From an uncultured Prevotellaceae bacterium (GTDB lineage Bacteria; Bacteroidota; Bacteroidia; Bacteroidales; Bacteroidaceae): a DNA stretch of 44,224 nucleotides. The position numbers and the translations under genes were made by a program. This document shows positions 25,424 to 33,662 of this stretch, one piece after another; positions within the stretch are counted from its first letter, which is position 1; each line of letters begins with the position of its first letter. Below the pieces are notes generated by a model. The model worked only from the letters and a program-made list of their open reading frames with translations. It had not been told where the DNA came from and searched no databases. The DNA lies in contig CADCHG010000014.1 of the NCBI GenBank assembly GCA_902801155.1, positions 1-44,224 on the forward strand. The letters are read 5' to 3'.

Positions 25424-27298
25424 TTATTTTACAACAAACTTCTTTCCGTTCTTTACGTATATGCCCGGCTTCAGATTATTCTCATTAACCTTTCTGCCGT
25501 TCAAGTCGTAAACTGGTGATTTATAGTTGATCATTCGTAAATCCTCAACGTCTGTTGTCGTTTCTTCTTCACCTACTACATTGATAGTGATTGCCTTTGC
25601 TGCATTACTTACGTTATACATAGGACTACGGGCCTCTATCTTCATATACCAACGGTATGGTTTCAAGCCACTATTACCATCGGTCATTATGAGAGCACCA
25701 CCACCCATAGTATAATAGTTGTTCGCAATCAATGTAGATGCAGAAATTGCGTTATAAGTGCCCGTAAAAGTATATTCTGCAATAGTCGTTCTGCAATCTA
25801 TACTATTCTCTTCTGTTGGATAGATAGTTGCATTACTAACAGATAATGTCTTTTCTCCAACACTCTTTGCCTTAATAAGGTATGGGGTATTAGGAATAAG
25901 AGAACCATCCTTTATCTTCACAATATCCATTATGGTCTTGTCAATAACACCATCATCATCGGTATCCAACTGACGAAGATTATTGATATAAGCCACCTCG
26001 AAATCATTCTTCCAATCCTCATAGTTCAAAGAGAAAGGAATGTATAGAGCCTGCCATTTAGTATTGTTGAAAGTGCGAGTATAGGAAATCTCACATTCAT
26101 CAAGTTGCAAACCATTATTGAATGTTTCTCCATCCGTCAGAGTATATGTTGTAGGAATAGCATGTACTTCAATGGCTGTTACTCCGTAGGGACCATTATC
26201 CCACCAATAAGCATTTCTATATTGTTCAACGTAACTGGACGGAACATATAAAATGGTGGATTCGGGAAAAGGGCGGGGAAGTCCCTTTGATGGACACTCT
26301 ATATATGGAGGCGTGCTTGCCATGCAAATGACGGAAGTAAGACCTGAGCAACCAGAGAAAGCATAAGTCCCAATACTCGTCACAGAATTAGGGATGGTGA
26401 CGGAGGTAAGACCGGAGCAATCACGGAAAGCATAAGTTCCAATACTCGTCACAGAATTAGGGATGGTGACGGAGGTAAGACCTGAACAATCACGGAAAGC
26501 ATCATATGCAATTTGTGTTGTTCCTTCCTTTATTTCAATTTTTGTCCCTGAAGGCATAGTTCCTTTGTATTTATATAGAACTTTACCTGCATAAATTAAT
26601 CCATCAGGTTGGTAGTCACACCATTTTGTTCCATAAAAAGCACTCTCTCCAATATACGTCACGGAATTTGGGAAGGTGACGGAGGTAAGACCTGAGCAAT
26701 TACAGAAAGCATAATTCTCTATCTTTGTTATTCCATTTGGTATCACTAAATTGTCAACTTCTTTCCCATTTATATATAAGTGCTTTGCATAGACTAATGG
26801 ATTTGAATCCCAACTATTAAATTCGATTTTACACCACGATACAAGGTCTGTTATATGTACAGAGGTGAGACCTGAGCAATCATAGAAAGCATCATCTCCA
26901 ATCCACGTCACAGAATTACCGATAGTGACAGAGGTGAGGCCTGTGCAACCAGAGAACGCATAATATCCAATACTTGTCACAGAGTTAGGGATAGTAACAG
27001 AGGTGAGACTTGAGCAACCTTCGAAAGCAGAATATCCAATACTCGTCACAGAATTAGGGATGGTGACGGAGGTGAGACTTGAGCAACCAGAGAAAGCCCA
27101 CTCTCCGATGCTCGTCACTCCATTTTTTATTACTACTTTCTTAATTTGTTCTTGTTGAGAATTCCATGGAGAATCGTCCATATCACCAGTTCCTGATATT
27201 GTCAATGTACCATCATCTGATAATTTCCATGTAATCTCAGCATGAATCGCATTACAAGAAATTACACAGAGAAAGATTAGTAAAAATATTTTCTTCAT
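25424..27298 (-). CDS. BspA-like leucine-rich repeat protein with sorting tail
   Basis: A 624-aa secreted protein. The signal peptide is MKKIFLLIFLCVISCNAIHA. Residues ~45-350 carry LRR_5 repeats of the BspA/TpLRR type, with the phrase LTSVTIPNSVTSIG recurring about every 23 residues, including AFEGCSS and AFRDCSG. Residues ~390-595 form a module with WQALYIPFSL and RWYMKIEARS that resembles the region before the sorting domain of the giant protein. The end, VYDLNGRKVNENNLKPGIYV then KNGKKFVVK, is a T9SS-type tail. BspA-like proteins bind host matrix or other bacteria. The gene is preceded on its strand by a probable structured RNA, and is followed 9 bp on by the small peptide gene. Confidence 0.88.
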   Translation of the reverse strand: MKKIFLLIFLCVISCNAIHAEITWKLSDDGTLTISGTGDMDDSPWNSQQEQIKKVVIKNGVTSIGEWAFSGCSSLTSVTIPNSVTSIGYSAFEGCSSLTSVTIPNSVTSIGYYAFSGCTGLTSVTIGNSVTWIGDDAFYDCSGLTSVHITDLVSWCKIEFNSWDSNPLVYAKHLYINGKEVDNLVIPNGITKIENYAFCNCSGLTSVTFPNSVTYIGESAFYGTKWCDYQPDGLIYAGKVLYKYKGTMPSGTKIEIKEGTTQIAYDAFRDCSGLTSVTIPNSVTSIGTYAFRDCSGLTSVTIPNSVTSIGTYAFSGCSGLTSVICMASTPPYIECPSKGLPRPFPESTILYVPSSYVEQYRNAYWWDNGPYGVTAIEVHAIPTTYTLTDGETFNNGLQLDECEISYTRTFNNTKWQALYIPFSLNYEDWKNDFEVAYINNLRQLDTDDDGVIDKTIMDIVKIKDGSLIPNTPYLIKAKSVGEKTLSVSNATIYPTEENSIDCRTTIAEYTFTGTYNAISASTLIANNYYTMGGGALIMTDGNSGLKPYRWYMKIEARSPMYNVSNAAKAITINVVGEEETTTDVEDLRMINYKSPVYDLNGRKVNENNLKPGIYVKNGKKFVVK

Positions 27299-27304
27299 TG
27301 TTAG

Positions 27305-27682
27305 GGAAAAAAATAAAAAAGGGCGCAGACTTTCCGAAATCCTCGTCCTCTAACCTGGTACCGCCAAGCACCGCGCAACTGACAAGTCTACGGAAAAAGC
27401 CCATGCCCTTAACGGACACGGAACTTTTCGCTTACTTGTTCCCGTTGCTTGAAATTGGCGGTTTCGGCTAGAGAGAACAAGAGCTAAAAGCTCTATGTTA
27501 TATTATATTTCGAGAATCGGTAGTTGCTCACCCAAGTTAATAATATAAAGTCAACTATTTGCTGAACAAGTCTGGGACTTCTGTCAGCAAGGGGAACGTT
27601 ACCGCTCGTCTGTTTAATTACGATTTTCTTTCTGTTTCTTATAAACTGTTTTTATGGGTTAATATATATTTGTTTTAATATC
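27305..27682 (-). ncRNA. Probable structured RNA, or leader of the BspA-like gene
   Basis: A transcript of about 375 nt runs from the promoter at 27689-27720 to a T run (CCCTTTTTTATTTTTTT) at ~27305, which lies just before the BspA-like start. No convincing reading frame is present. Pairings by eye on the minus strand: TTGCTGA/TCAGCAA with inner AAGTC/GACTT near the 5' end; CTCTAGCC with GGTTAGAG; CCGCCAA with TTGGCGG; ACGGGAAC with GTTCCGT; and a 3' stem reaching GCGCCC. It could be an independent RNA or a terminating leader that controls the LRR gene. I did not find tmRNA or RNase P signatures. The family is unknown to me. Confidence 0.6.
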
Positions 27683-27688
27683 TGTGTG

Positions 27689-27720
27689 CAAAAATAACCA
27701 AATTATCTGATTCCTCCAAA
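27689..27720 (-). promoter_or_regulatory. Promoter for the structured RNA
   Basis: On the minus strand TTTG (27717-27720) and TATTTTTG (27689-27696) with a 20-bp spacer. Start expected near 27682. Confidence 0.65.
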
Positions 27721-27746
27721 ATATTTGCGAGAAAAAAAGTATATTC

Positions 27747-29162
27747 TTACCAGCACTCAGTCTCATCCGCAATTTCAGGACAGGTTTCTGCCTTGTATGT
27801 CGGATCTTTTCCGACACGTCGCTGCTGTCTGTAATCGTCCAAAAGAATGATGGCGTATTTGCCAAGGAATGTGATGGCGATAAGGTTGCACGAAGTCATT
27901 ATAACCATGAAGAAATCAACCATTGCCCATACGATGTCGATAGTCATCAGAGAACCGAAGAATACTATTATGCCAAGGAAAACTCTGTAGCCTTGAATAG
28001 CTGCCTTGGTATAGCTCTTGCCATTACATAGAAAGGCAACATTGCACTCTCCATAATAGTAGTTGCCTATCACACTTGAGAATGCGAAGAATAATATGGC
28101 AATAGCGATAATCGTCTTTCCTATTTCGCCGATATGCGAAGAGAGAGCAACCTGAGTAAGTTCAATTCCGTTTTGCCCACAGTTGTAAAGACCAGAACAG
28201 AGGATGATGAAAGCCGTACATGAGCATACAATCAAGGTGTCGGTAAAAACGCCCAGGGTTTGGATAAGTCCCTGTTTTACGGGGTGGCTTACATTAGCTG
28301 TGGCAGCAGCATTAGGAGCGCTTCCCTCGCCTGCCTCATTACTGAATATTCCGCGTTTGAAGCCCATAGTGATGGCTGCACCAATTGTTCCGCCAACAGC
28401 CTGATCAAGTCCGAAAGCACTCTTCACGATAAGGCTTAATACCGACGGAATCATTGTGATGTTTGTGATTATTATCCAAATGGCTATGGCAAGATACCCT
28501 AACGCCATGACGGGCACAATAACTGAACATACCTTTGCTATACGCTGGATGCCGCCGAATACTACTGCTATGGTTATAGATGTCAAGGCAATAGCCATTA
28601 TCTGGGGTGAAAAGCCAAAGGCCTGAGTAAAAGCAGAGGAGATGGTATTTGCCTGTACCATATTATTAGTAAGACCAAACTGTCCTATGCTTGCAATAGC
28701 GAAGATACACGCAAACCAATGCTTGTGCAATCCCTTCATTATATAATATGCCGGACCTCCTATGAACGAGTCCTCTCCGTGAGTCTTGAATAACTGAGCA
28801 AGAGTACATTCCACGAATGTATTCACACTACCTATGAGTGCCATTACCCACATCCAGAAAATAGCACCGGGGCCACCTATTACTATAGCCGTAGCAACGC
28901 CAGCAAGGTTTCCTGTACCTACTCGCGATGCCAGCGATACGGTGAAAGCCTCGAAACTGCTTACTCGCTTTGTCTTTTTGTCTTTTACTTCCGTATTATC
29001 ACCGCTGTTGAAAAGAAGACGGAACATTTCGCCGAACATGCGAAACTGCACGCCGCGTGTACGGAATGTGAACCAAATTCCGGTTATTGAGAGAATTGCG
29101 ACCATCAATCCGCCCAGGGGTTCGTTGATTGCGTTTAGGAGGTCAGTAATTTGTTTTTCCAT
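27747..29162 (-). CDS. Alanine/glycine:cation symporter (AGCS family)
   Basis: A 471-aa inner-membrane carrier that takes up alanine or glycine with sodium. The start at 29162 (MEKQITDLLNAINEPLGG) is preferred to the upstream start at 29243, which adds 27 residues and lies upstream of the promoter box. Family landmarks are AFTVSLASRVGTGNLAGVA, with GGPGAIFWMWVMALIG after it, then GGPAYYIMKGL, and FKRGIFSNEAGEGSAPNAAA in the middle; there are about 10-11 hydrophobic segments. It is a single gene on the minus strand with its own promoter. Exact substrate is not determined by sequence. Confidence 0.92.
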   Translation of the reverse strand: MEKQITDLLNAINEPLGGLMVAILSITGIWFTFRTRGVQFRMFGEMFRLLFNSGDNTEVKDKKTKRVSSFEAFTVSLASRVGTGNLAGVATAIVIGGPGAIFWMWVMALIGSVNTFVECTLAQLFKTHGEDSFIGGPAYYIMKGLHKHWFACIFAIASIGQFGLTNNMVQANTISSAFTQAFGFSPQIMAIALTSITIAVVFGGIQRIAKVCSVIVPVMALGYLAIAIWIIITNITMIPSVLSLIVKSAFGLDQAVGGTIGAAITMGFKRGIFSNEAGEGSAPNAAATANVSHPVKQGLIQTLGVFTDTLIVCSCTAFIILCSGLYNCGQNGIELTQVALSSHIGEIGKTIIAIAILFFAFSSVIGNYYYGECNVAFLCNGKSYTKAAIQGYRVFLGIIVFFGSLMTIDIVWAMVDFFMVIMTSCNLIAITFLGKYAIILLDDYRQQRRVGKDPTYKAETCPEIADETECW

Positions 29163-29171
29163 ATTTGGGTG

Positions 29172-29179
29172 CAAAATTA
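29172..29179 (-). promoter_or_regulatory. Promoter -7 box of the AGCS gene
   Basis: TAATTTTG on the minus strand, ending 9 bp before the ATG at 29162. The upstream TTTG box is poor (TTGC). If used, the mRNA would have almost no leader. Confidence 0.45.
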
Positions 29180-29285
29180 ATAAAAAATGCCGTAAATTGC
29201 AACATTGAAATAGCAAAAGCGGTGTGTGAATTGTACACTTCAATATTTTTTTGGGCGAAAATATGTATTTTTTTCAAAAAAAAAT

Positions 29286-29316
29286 TTTGTGCGTTGTGCT
29301 TTTTTTCGTACCTTTG
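29286..29316 (+). promoter_or_regulatory. Promoter of an orphan short transcript
   Basis: TTTG at 29286-29289, a 19-bp spacer, TACCTTTG at 29309-29316. Start near 29323. Confidence 0.7.
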
Positions 29317-29322
29317 CAACAT

Positions 29323-29517
29323 GAAAACCAAACAAAAGGTTTTCTGATAAAGGTTTAGATTAAAAGTAAGTAAGATTTAGTTAGTAATACAGAATTTGTT
29401 AGTAGTAGTATTGGTTAATAACCTTACTAATTTCTATGAAACAACACTCTTGAAAAAAATCAAGGAAAAGAAGGAAGCGGTATCCCATTGCGAAATGGAG
29501 TACCGCTTATATTTTTT
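29323..29517 (+). ncRNA. Candidate small RNA (~195 nt)
   Basis: A complete transcription unit lies between the promoter 29286-29316 and the terminator at 29475-29517. It has no reading frame longer than a few codons; ATG 29321 gives only MKTKQKVF. It is rich in TTAGTTAGTAAT-type sequence. It lies between the AGCS and purine permease genes, both on the other strand. It has the same length and layout as the unit at 33412. Confidence 0.55.
29475..29517 (+). terminator. Terminator of the orphan short transcript
   Basis: AAGCGGTATCCCATT, loop GCG, AAATGGAGTACCGCTT, then ATATTTTTT. Confidence 0.8.
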
Positions 29518-29528
29518 GTCTATAAAAT

Positions 29529-29932
29529 AGAGTGAATAGTGAATAACGAATAGATAATAATACTTAATTCAAGTTTCGCTTGTTCGTTATTGCCTGGAAG
29601 GCAACACCATGAGTAACCGAGGTGCATACTCGACGAAGGAGAGGATGCCCTCGGATATAGAATCTCCATCAACTAATCAGCCTGGAAGGCTGTACCTAAT
29701 TGGCGATGTACTGCCATCCAGGCAGTTAAAGGTGTAGAGGTTTTCATCCCCGCACATCCTCGTTTCACTCGTATGTACGGGGTTACGCATAGTACTGTCT
29801 TCCAGACAGTTTCGGACAAGCGAAACTTGAATACTTATACTGGCTAACGCCCAACGGGATATTACTCTTAATCTCGTTCTGGTGGCTACCTGTATTATTC
29901 ATTTTTCATTTTTCACTATTCACTATTCACTT
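29529..29932. repeat. Composite inverted element with CTGGAAGG hairpins
   Basis: Three nested levels. Outer: 7-bp-period arms GAGTGAATAGTGAATAAC (29531-) and TTTCACTATTCACTATTCAC (to 29930). Middle: a 17-bp perfect pair, ATTCAAGTTTCGCTTGT (29567-29583) and ACAAGCGAAACTTGAAT (29816-29832). Inner: hairpins TTGCCTGGAAGGCAA (29590-29604), CAGCCTGGAAGGCTG (29678-29692), CTGCCATCCAGGCAG (29711-29725) and ACTGTCTTCCAGACAGT (29794-29810). The right outer arm abuts the stop codon of the purine permease gene. No gene or transposase is inside. Confidence 0.8.
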
Positions 29933-31220
29933 ATAAGAATGCGTATTTCAGCACGAAGAGAACAGCAAGTATGCACATTCCGATATTCAGTTCCTTCCAG
30001 CGACCTGCAAGAATCCTTATCGCAACATAGGTGATGAGGCTCAGTAGTATGCCGTCGGAGATGCTGTATGTGAGAGGCATTACTGAAATGCACACAAAGC
30101 ATGGAATCGCATTGGCATAGTCGGTAAAGTTCACCTTACGTATGTCGTGCATCATCATCACGCCCACGAGGAATAGGGCAGGAGCAGTTGCCTCTGAAGG
30201 AATGGCAAGGAATATGGGTGCAAAGAATAGGGCAAGGGCAAAGCATACGGCAGAGGAGATTGAGGTCAAGCCAGATCTGCCACCTACATTCACGCCGGAA
30301 GCACTCTCTACGTATGTAGTAACAGTAGAAGTTCCGAGCATAGCGCCAACGGTTGTACCAACGGCATCGGCCATGAAGGCCTTGCCAAGACGTGGGATGT
30401 TGCCATTCTCATCAACCATTCCTGCACGGTTGCTTACACCAATCAATGTTCCAATTGTATCGAACATATCAATGAAAAGGAAGGTGATTACGCAGATTGC
30501 CATATCCACAGACAATATGCTGCTCCACTCAAACTTCATAAGGATAGGTGATATAGAAGGTGGGGTGTCAAGAAATCCTGTGAAATTAGTCACACCAAGA
30601 GGAATACCGATGATAGTAGTTGCGAGGATTCCTATCAACAATGCACCTACAACGTTTCTTACCAACAGCACAGAGGTCAGCAGAATACCGAAACAGGCAA
30701 GGAGTACGGCAGGAGAATGCAGATTGCCCAAAGTTACGAGCGTAGCATCACTTGCACTTACGATTCCTGCATTCTTCAAACCGATGAATGCTATGAAAAG
30801 TCCTATGCCCGGCGATATTGCTCGACGGAGGATAAGCGGCATGGAATCAACGATTTTCTGTCTTAGTCCTGTAATGGTGAGGAGGATGAATATGATACCC
30901 TCAAGGAATACGGCAGTCAAGGCAAACTGCCATGTATAGCCCATAGTCAGTACTATTGTGTATGCAAAGAAGGCATTCAATCCCATACCCGGAGCCAATA
31001 CGAAAGGCAGTTTGGCATAGATAGCCATAACTGCTGTGCCCACGATGGCAGACAGTATAGTGGTTGTAAATACAGCACCCTTGTCCATACCCGCATCTCC
31101 AAGGATGCTTGGGTTTACGGCAAGGATATATGCCATAGTCAGGAACGTGGTGATGCCGGCGATAATCTCTTTTTTCACCGTCATGGTCTTTGGATCAAAT
31201 CCGAAAATCTTTTGAAGCAT
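29931..31220 (-). CDS. NCS2-type purine permease (AzgA/PbuG-like)
   Basis: A 429-aa inner-membrane transporter of the COG2252 group, which moves hypoxanthine, guanine or adenine with protons. It starts MLQKIFGFDPKTMTVKKEII and shows family stretches AGITTFLTMAYILAVNP, FVLAPGMGLNAFFAYTI, ISPGIGLFIAFIGLKNAG, and MFDTIGTLIGVSNRAGM (with a core helix break). There are 12 or more hydrophobic segments. The start is 12 bp after the DUF5020 stop, so the two are probably one transcript. Together they suggest uptake of nucleosides or bases through both membranes. The stop codon touches the composite repeat. Confidence 0.9.
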   Translation of the reverse strand: MLQKIFGFDPKTMTVKKEIIAGITTFLTMAYILAVNPSILGDAGMDKGAVFTTTILSAIVGTAVMAIYAKLPFVLAPGMGLNAFFAYTIVLTMGYTWQFALTAVFLEGIIFILLTITGLRQKIVDSMPLILRRAISPGIGLFIAFIGLKNAGIVSASDATLVTLGNLHSPAVLLACFGILLTSVLLVRNVVGALLIGILATTIIGIPLGVTNFTGFLDTPPSISPILMKFEWSSILSVDMAICVITFLFIDMFDTIGTLIGVSNRAGMVDENGNIPRLGKAFMADAVGTTVGAMLGTSTVTTYVESASGVNVGGRSGLTSISSAVCFALALFFAPIFLAIPSEATAPALFLVGVMMMHDIRKVNFTDYANAIPCFVCISVMPLTYSISDGILLSLITYVAIRILAGRWKELNIGMCILAVLFVLKYAFL

Positions 31221-31232
31221 ACGAATGTTGCG

Positions 31233-31951
31233 TTATAGGTTAAACTTCACGGCAAGTGTAGGGTTGATGAAGAAGCTCTTGTCGTTTGCGAAATTATACA
31301 CGAAGTTATTGCTTATCTCGACCTCAGAGCCAACGGAAACCTTTGGAGTGATGTTCCACCAGAGCTGAGGCTCGGTAAGAATAATGAGCTGACCATGATG
31401 ATTTATTGCATTCTCACCTCTCCAGAGGTCGATGAAACCGGAGAAAGTGCAGGCTTTATTAGCAAATGTGGTGCTCCAGACACCTGTCAACTGGAATGAA
31501 GCGTATGCGTCATAGCCACCTGATTGCTTGAAGAACTGCTTGTACATAGCCTGAACGGAATAGGTAGTGGAGAAATCTGCATTATGACCGTTCCATGCAC
31601 CACCGAAGAGGGCTGCCGACTGATAAGAGCCTGCTCTTCCCATTCCTCCATTGAACTCCACGTGTGCAGCAAACGAAGAGGATTCTGTTGCCTTGGCAAT
31701 GTTGAATTCTCGACTTACCTCGGTATATGCTCCCATCACACCGTCCTTGTCAAGGTCGAGGTCAACGAAATAGAACCAGGAGCCGAGGTCATCGGCAGAG
31801 AAATGTTCGAATGTAGCAGTAACATCCTGTCTGCCTTTTTCTTCTGTTGAATAGATGTGACGACCAAAGTCATAATGCAGTTGAAGATTCTGTGCACTTA
31901 CGCCGACAGCCGTCAATGTTGTCAAAAAATTAAAATAATAGATTTTTTCAT
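31233..31951 (-). CDS. DUF5020 outer-membrane protein (Tsx-like), signal peptide out of frame
   Basis: The mature region reads VSAQNLQLHYDFGRHIYSTE, then GSWFYFVDLDLDKDGVMGAY, SVQAMYKQFFKQSGGYDAYA, and ends FFINPTLAVKFNL; this matches DUF5020 proteins, related to the nucleoside channel Tsx. The natural start is ATG 31951, read as MKKSIILIF, but the frame then hits TGA after a run of six T (31924-31929). Adding one T gives MKKSIILIFLTTLTAVGVSA and the mature frame. Alternatively adding one A in the earlier A run also restores it. The upstream TTG start at 32009 lies inside the promoter box and cannot be in the mRNA. So the gene is either broken, phase-variable, or misassembled. It precedes the purine permease. 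Confidence 0.8.
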
Positions 31952-31977
31952 AATTATTATATATGTGATTTTGTGTG

Positions 31978-32010
31978 CAAAGATACTTATTTTCTTTCAG
32001 AATCTTCAAA
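31978..32010 (-). promoter_or_regulatory. Promoter of the DUF5020 / purine permease operon
   Basis: On the minus strand TTTG (32007-32010), a 21-bp spacer and TATCTTTG (31978-31985). Start near 31971, upstream of ATG 31951 but downstream of the longer reading-frame start. Confidence 0.7.
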
Positions 32011-32122
32011 TTTTTACGTGGAAACTACCAAACATTCTGCATCTTCTATGATTTGAGCGACTTTTTGCTATTCTGATATACAATAATTGACAAAGAAATA
32101 TGTATTTTTTAACGTTGCTATA

Positions 32123-32154
32123 TTTGGTGGATTGCGAAAAAAATTGTAATTTTG
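32123..32154 (+). promoter_or_regulatory. Promoter of the small secreted protein gene
   Basis: TTTG at 32123-32126, a 20-bp spacer and TAATTTTG at 32147-32154. Confidence 0.7.
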
Positions 32155-32227
32155 CACCAGTTTATTCAGGGTGGGGGTAGCAAATCGTTGCCAACATAAA
32201 ACTTATGATAGTAATAACGTATTGAAA

Positions 32228-32806
32228 ATGAAGAATATACTGACATGTATCTTGGTCCTCTTGTGCGCAATGCCGATCTCTGCTCAGAGAATCAAGAAGC
32301 TGGAAACTAAGGCAAAAACTTATGCAGAGAAATATGAAAGGGTGGATAACGAACTGACAATATCATTTGTTGAGGAAAACATCCCGATGTCAAGGCAGGA
32401 GATTTATTCTGTCTTTCCCGCTTTGCTTGATAAGCAGTTCAATATTCACGACGATGAAATCGAGTCACGCGATGCGCTGGGCAAGTCAGTCAAGTGCTCA
32501 CTCACTCGTAAGGTCATAAATACAGGAAATATCAATGTCATTAGCAATTTCAAGATGAAGCTTGACGCTAAGGACGGTAAGGCTCGAATCAGCATACGGA
32601 CTGATGGCTATAGCTTATCTGATGGTGCGAAGATGAATGTTGAGGAACCTGTCTGCTCACGACCACCATTCGTGGAGTTGGAAAGCAACACGGAAAAGGG
32701 CATGAAGCTTAATGAGTTCTATTATGATACTTTCTTGCATTTGGATAAGAACGTTGAGGACATCATCAAGAATTTCTGTGAGTACTGGCAAAAAGTAAGG
32801 AAATAA
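32228..32806 (+). CDS. Secreted protein of unknown function (DUF4468-like?)
   Basis: A 192-aa protein starting MKNILTCILVLLCAMPISAQ, a clear signal peptide. ATG 32228 is preferred to the upstream in-frame start (GTG 32171), which adds 19 residues before it. The body is alpha/beta with SFVEENIPMSRQEIYSVFPA near the start and a lysine-rich C-terminus. It resembles periplasmic DUF4468-type domains only loosely, so I do not assign it. No neighbours suggest a role. It has its own promoter and is followed by tRNA genes with their own promoter. Confidence 0.72.
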   Translation: MKNILTCILVLLCAMPISAQRIKKLETKAKTYAEKYERVDNELTISFVEENIPMSRQEIYSVFPALLDKQFNIHDDEIESRDALGKSVKCSLTRKVINTGNINVISNFKMKLDAKDGKARISIRTDGYSLSDGAKMNVEEPVCSRPPFVELESNTEKGMKLNEFYYDTFLHLDKNVEDIIKNFCEYWQKVRK

Positions 32807-32869
32807 TCCTATAATAATCAGGCAATATCACAAACAATCATCTCTGATTGTAATAAATCTCTCAAAAAG

Positions 32870-32900
32870 TTTGCAGATTACAAAAAAAGTTGTACCTTTG
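32870..32900 (+). promoter_or_regulatory. Promoter of the tRNA-Tyr / tRNA-Leu unit
   Basis: TTTG at 32870-32873, a 19-bp spacer, TACCTTTG at 32893-32900. Confidence 0.8.
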
Positions 32901-32960
32901 CACCCGCATTTGAAGAACGAGGTATTCTCGTGACAGAAAAAATGCAATATCACATCTTAA

Positions 32961-33043
32961 GGGTAGGTAGGTAAGTGGTTAAAACGGGCAGACTGTAAAT
33001 CTGTTGCTTTGCGGCTTCGGCGGTTCGAATCCGTCCCTGCCCA
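32961..33043 (+). tRNA. tRNA-Tyr (GTA)
   Basis: An 83-nt class II tRNA. Acceptor GGGTAGG pairs with CCTGCCC, discriminator A. The anticodon arm CAGACTGTAAATCTG holds GTA. A long variable arm and the GGTTCGAATCC T arm are present. CCA is not encoded. It is 26 bp from the tRNA-Leu and should be co-transcribed. Confidence 0.95.
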
Positions 33044-33069
33044 CAAGAGTGGTAAAGAAAAGTCTTACT

Positions 33070-33153
33070 GGAGAGGTGGCGGAATTGGTAGACGCGCTAC
33101 TTTGAGGGGGTAGTGTCAATTGTGACGTGGGAGTTCGAGTCTCCTCCTCTTCA
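33070..33153 (+). tRNA. tRNA-Leu (GAG)
   Basis: An 84-nt class II tRNA. Acceptor GGAGAGG pairs with CCTCTTC, discriminator A. Anticodon loop TTGAGGG in the stem CTACT/GGTAG gives GAG. The T arm is GGGAG-TTCGAGT-CTCCT. CCA is not encoded. Confidence 0.93.
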
Positions 33154-33172
33154 CATACATTGAAGACGATAT

Positions 33173-33218
33173 GAACGGTTCGTGATACATCGGTATCATC
33201 GGACCGTTCTCTTTTTTC
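33173..33218 (+). terminator. Terminator after the tRNA pair
   Basis: GAACGGT (33173-33179), an inner hairpin GATAC/GTATC, ACCGTTC (33203-33209), then CTTTTTTC. Confidence 0.8.
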
Positions 33219-33372
33219 TTGTGTTTCTTGTCCCTTTTATAACTGGTTGTAAATAAATGCTTTTGCAGATTTGCAACATGAATTGCTATGTTCTCGGAAT
33301 GTAGCAATGCACTATTGCGCAAATGTAAAAAATGTAGCATGTTATAAATCGCGAACTTTATGAAACAATAAT

Positions 33373-33405
33373 TTTGGCGAATGTCAGGATAAGTTCGTAC
33401 TTTTG
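33373..33405 (+). promoter_or_regulatory. Promoter of a second orphan transcript
   Basis: TTTG at 33373-33376, a 21-bp spacer, TACTTTTG at 33398-33405. Confidence 0.65.
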
Positions 33406-33411
33406 CACTCA

Positions 33412-33606
33412 GAAAAGGTAAGCATTAAGTTAGTTTATATCATGACGGATCGTAAAGATGGTTACAATCATTGTGAAACTGAATTGTAAGACAAAGAAAT
33501 ACAATGAGTGTTTAGCTTAGACGGTATTAAAGAATTGTATTGACGGGATTAACGCAAGGCGCAAGGTCAATGTCAGCAAATGCTGATGTTGACTTTGTTC
33601 TTTTAT
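33412..33606 (+). ncRNA. Candidate small RNA (~195 nt)
   Basis: A unit bounded by the promoter at 33373-33405 and the terminator at 33561-33606. A 15-codon frame (MTDRKDGYNHCETEL) at 33442-33489 is the longest coding option and may be chance. The size and layout match the unit at 29323, although sequence similarity is slight by eye. Confidence 0.5.
33561..33606 (+). terminator. Terminator of the second orphan transcript
   Basis: GCAAGGTCAATGTCAGC, loop AAAT, GCTGATGTTGACTTTG, then TTCTTTTATT. Confidence 0.75.
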
Positions 33607-33662
33607 TGTGTACTAAGTCCATCTCCCTTTTCCCGTTCTTTTTCTCGAACAACGGCACTTAT

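Noticed and set aside
27305-27682. tmRNA or RNase P RNA as the identity of the structured RNA
   Set aside because: The tag reading frame of tmRNA and the conserved P4 sequences of RNase P were not found on either strand.
30142-30939. A 265-codon plus-strand frame inside the purine permease gene
   Set aside because: It is antisense to a transporter with clear family stretches; no promoter or start signal supports it.
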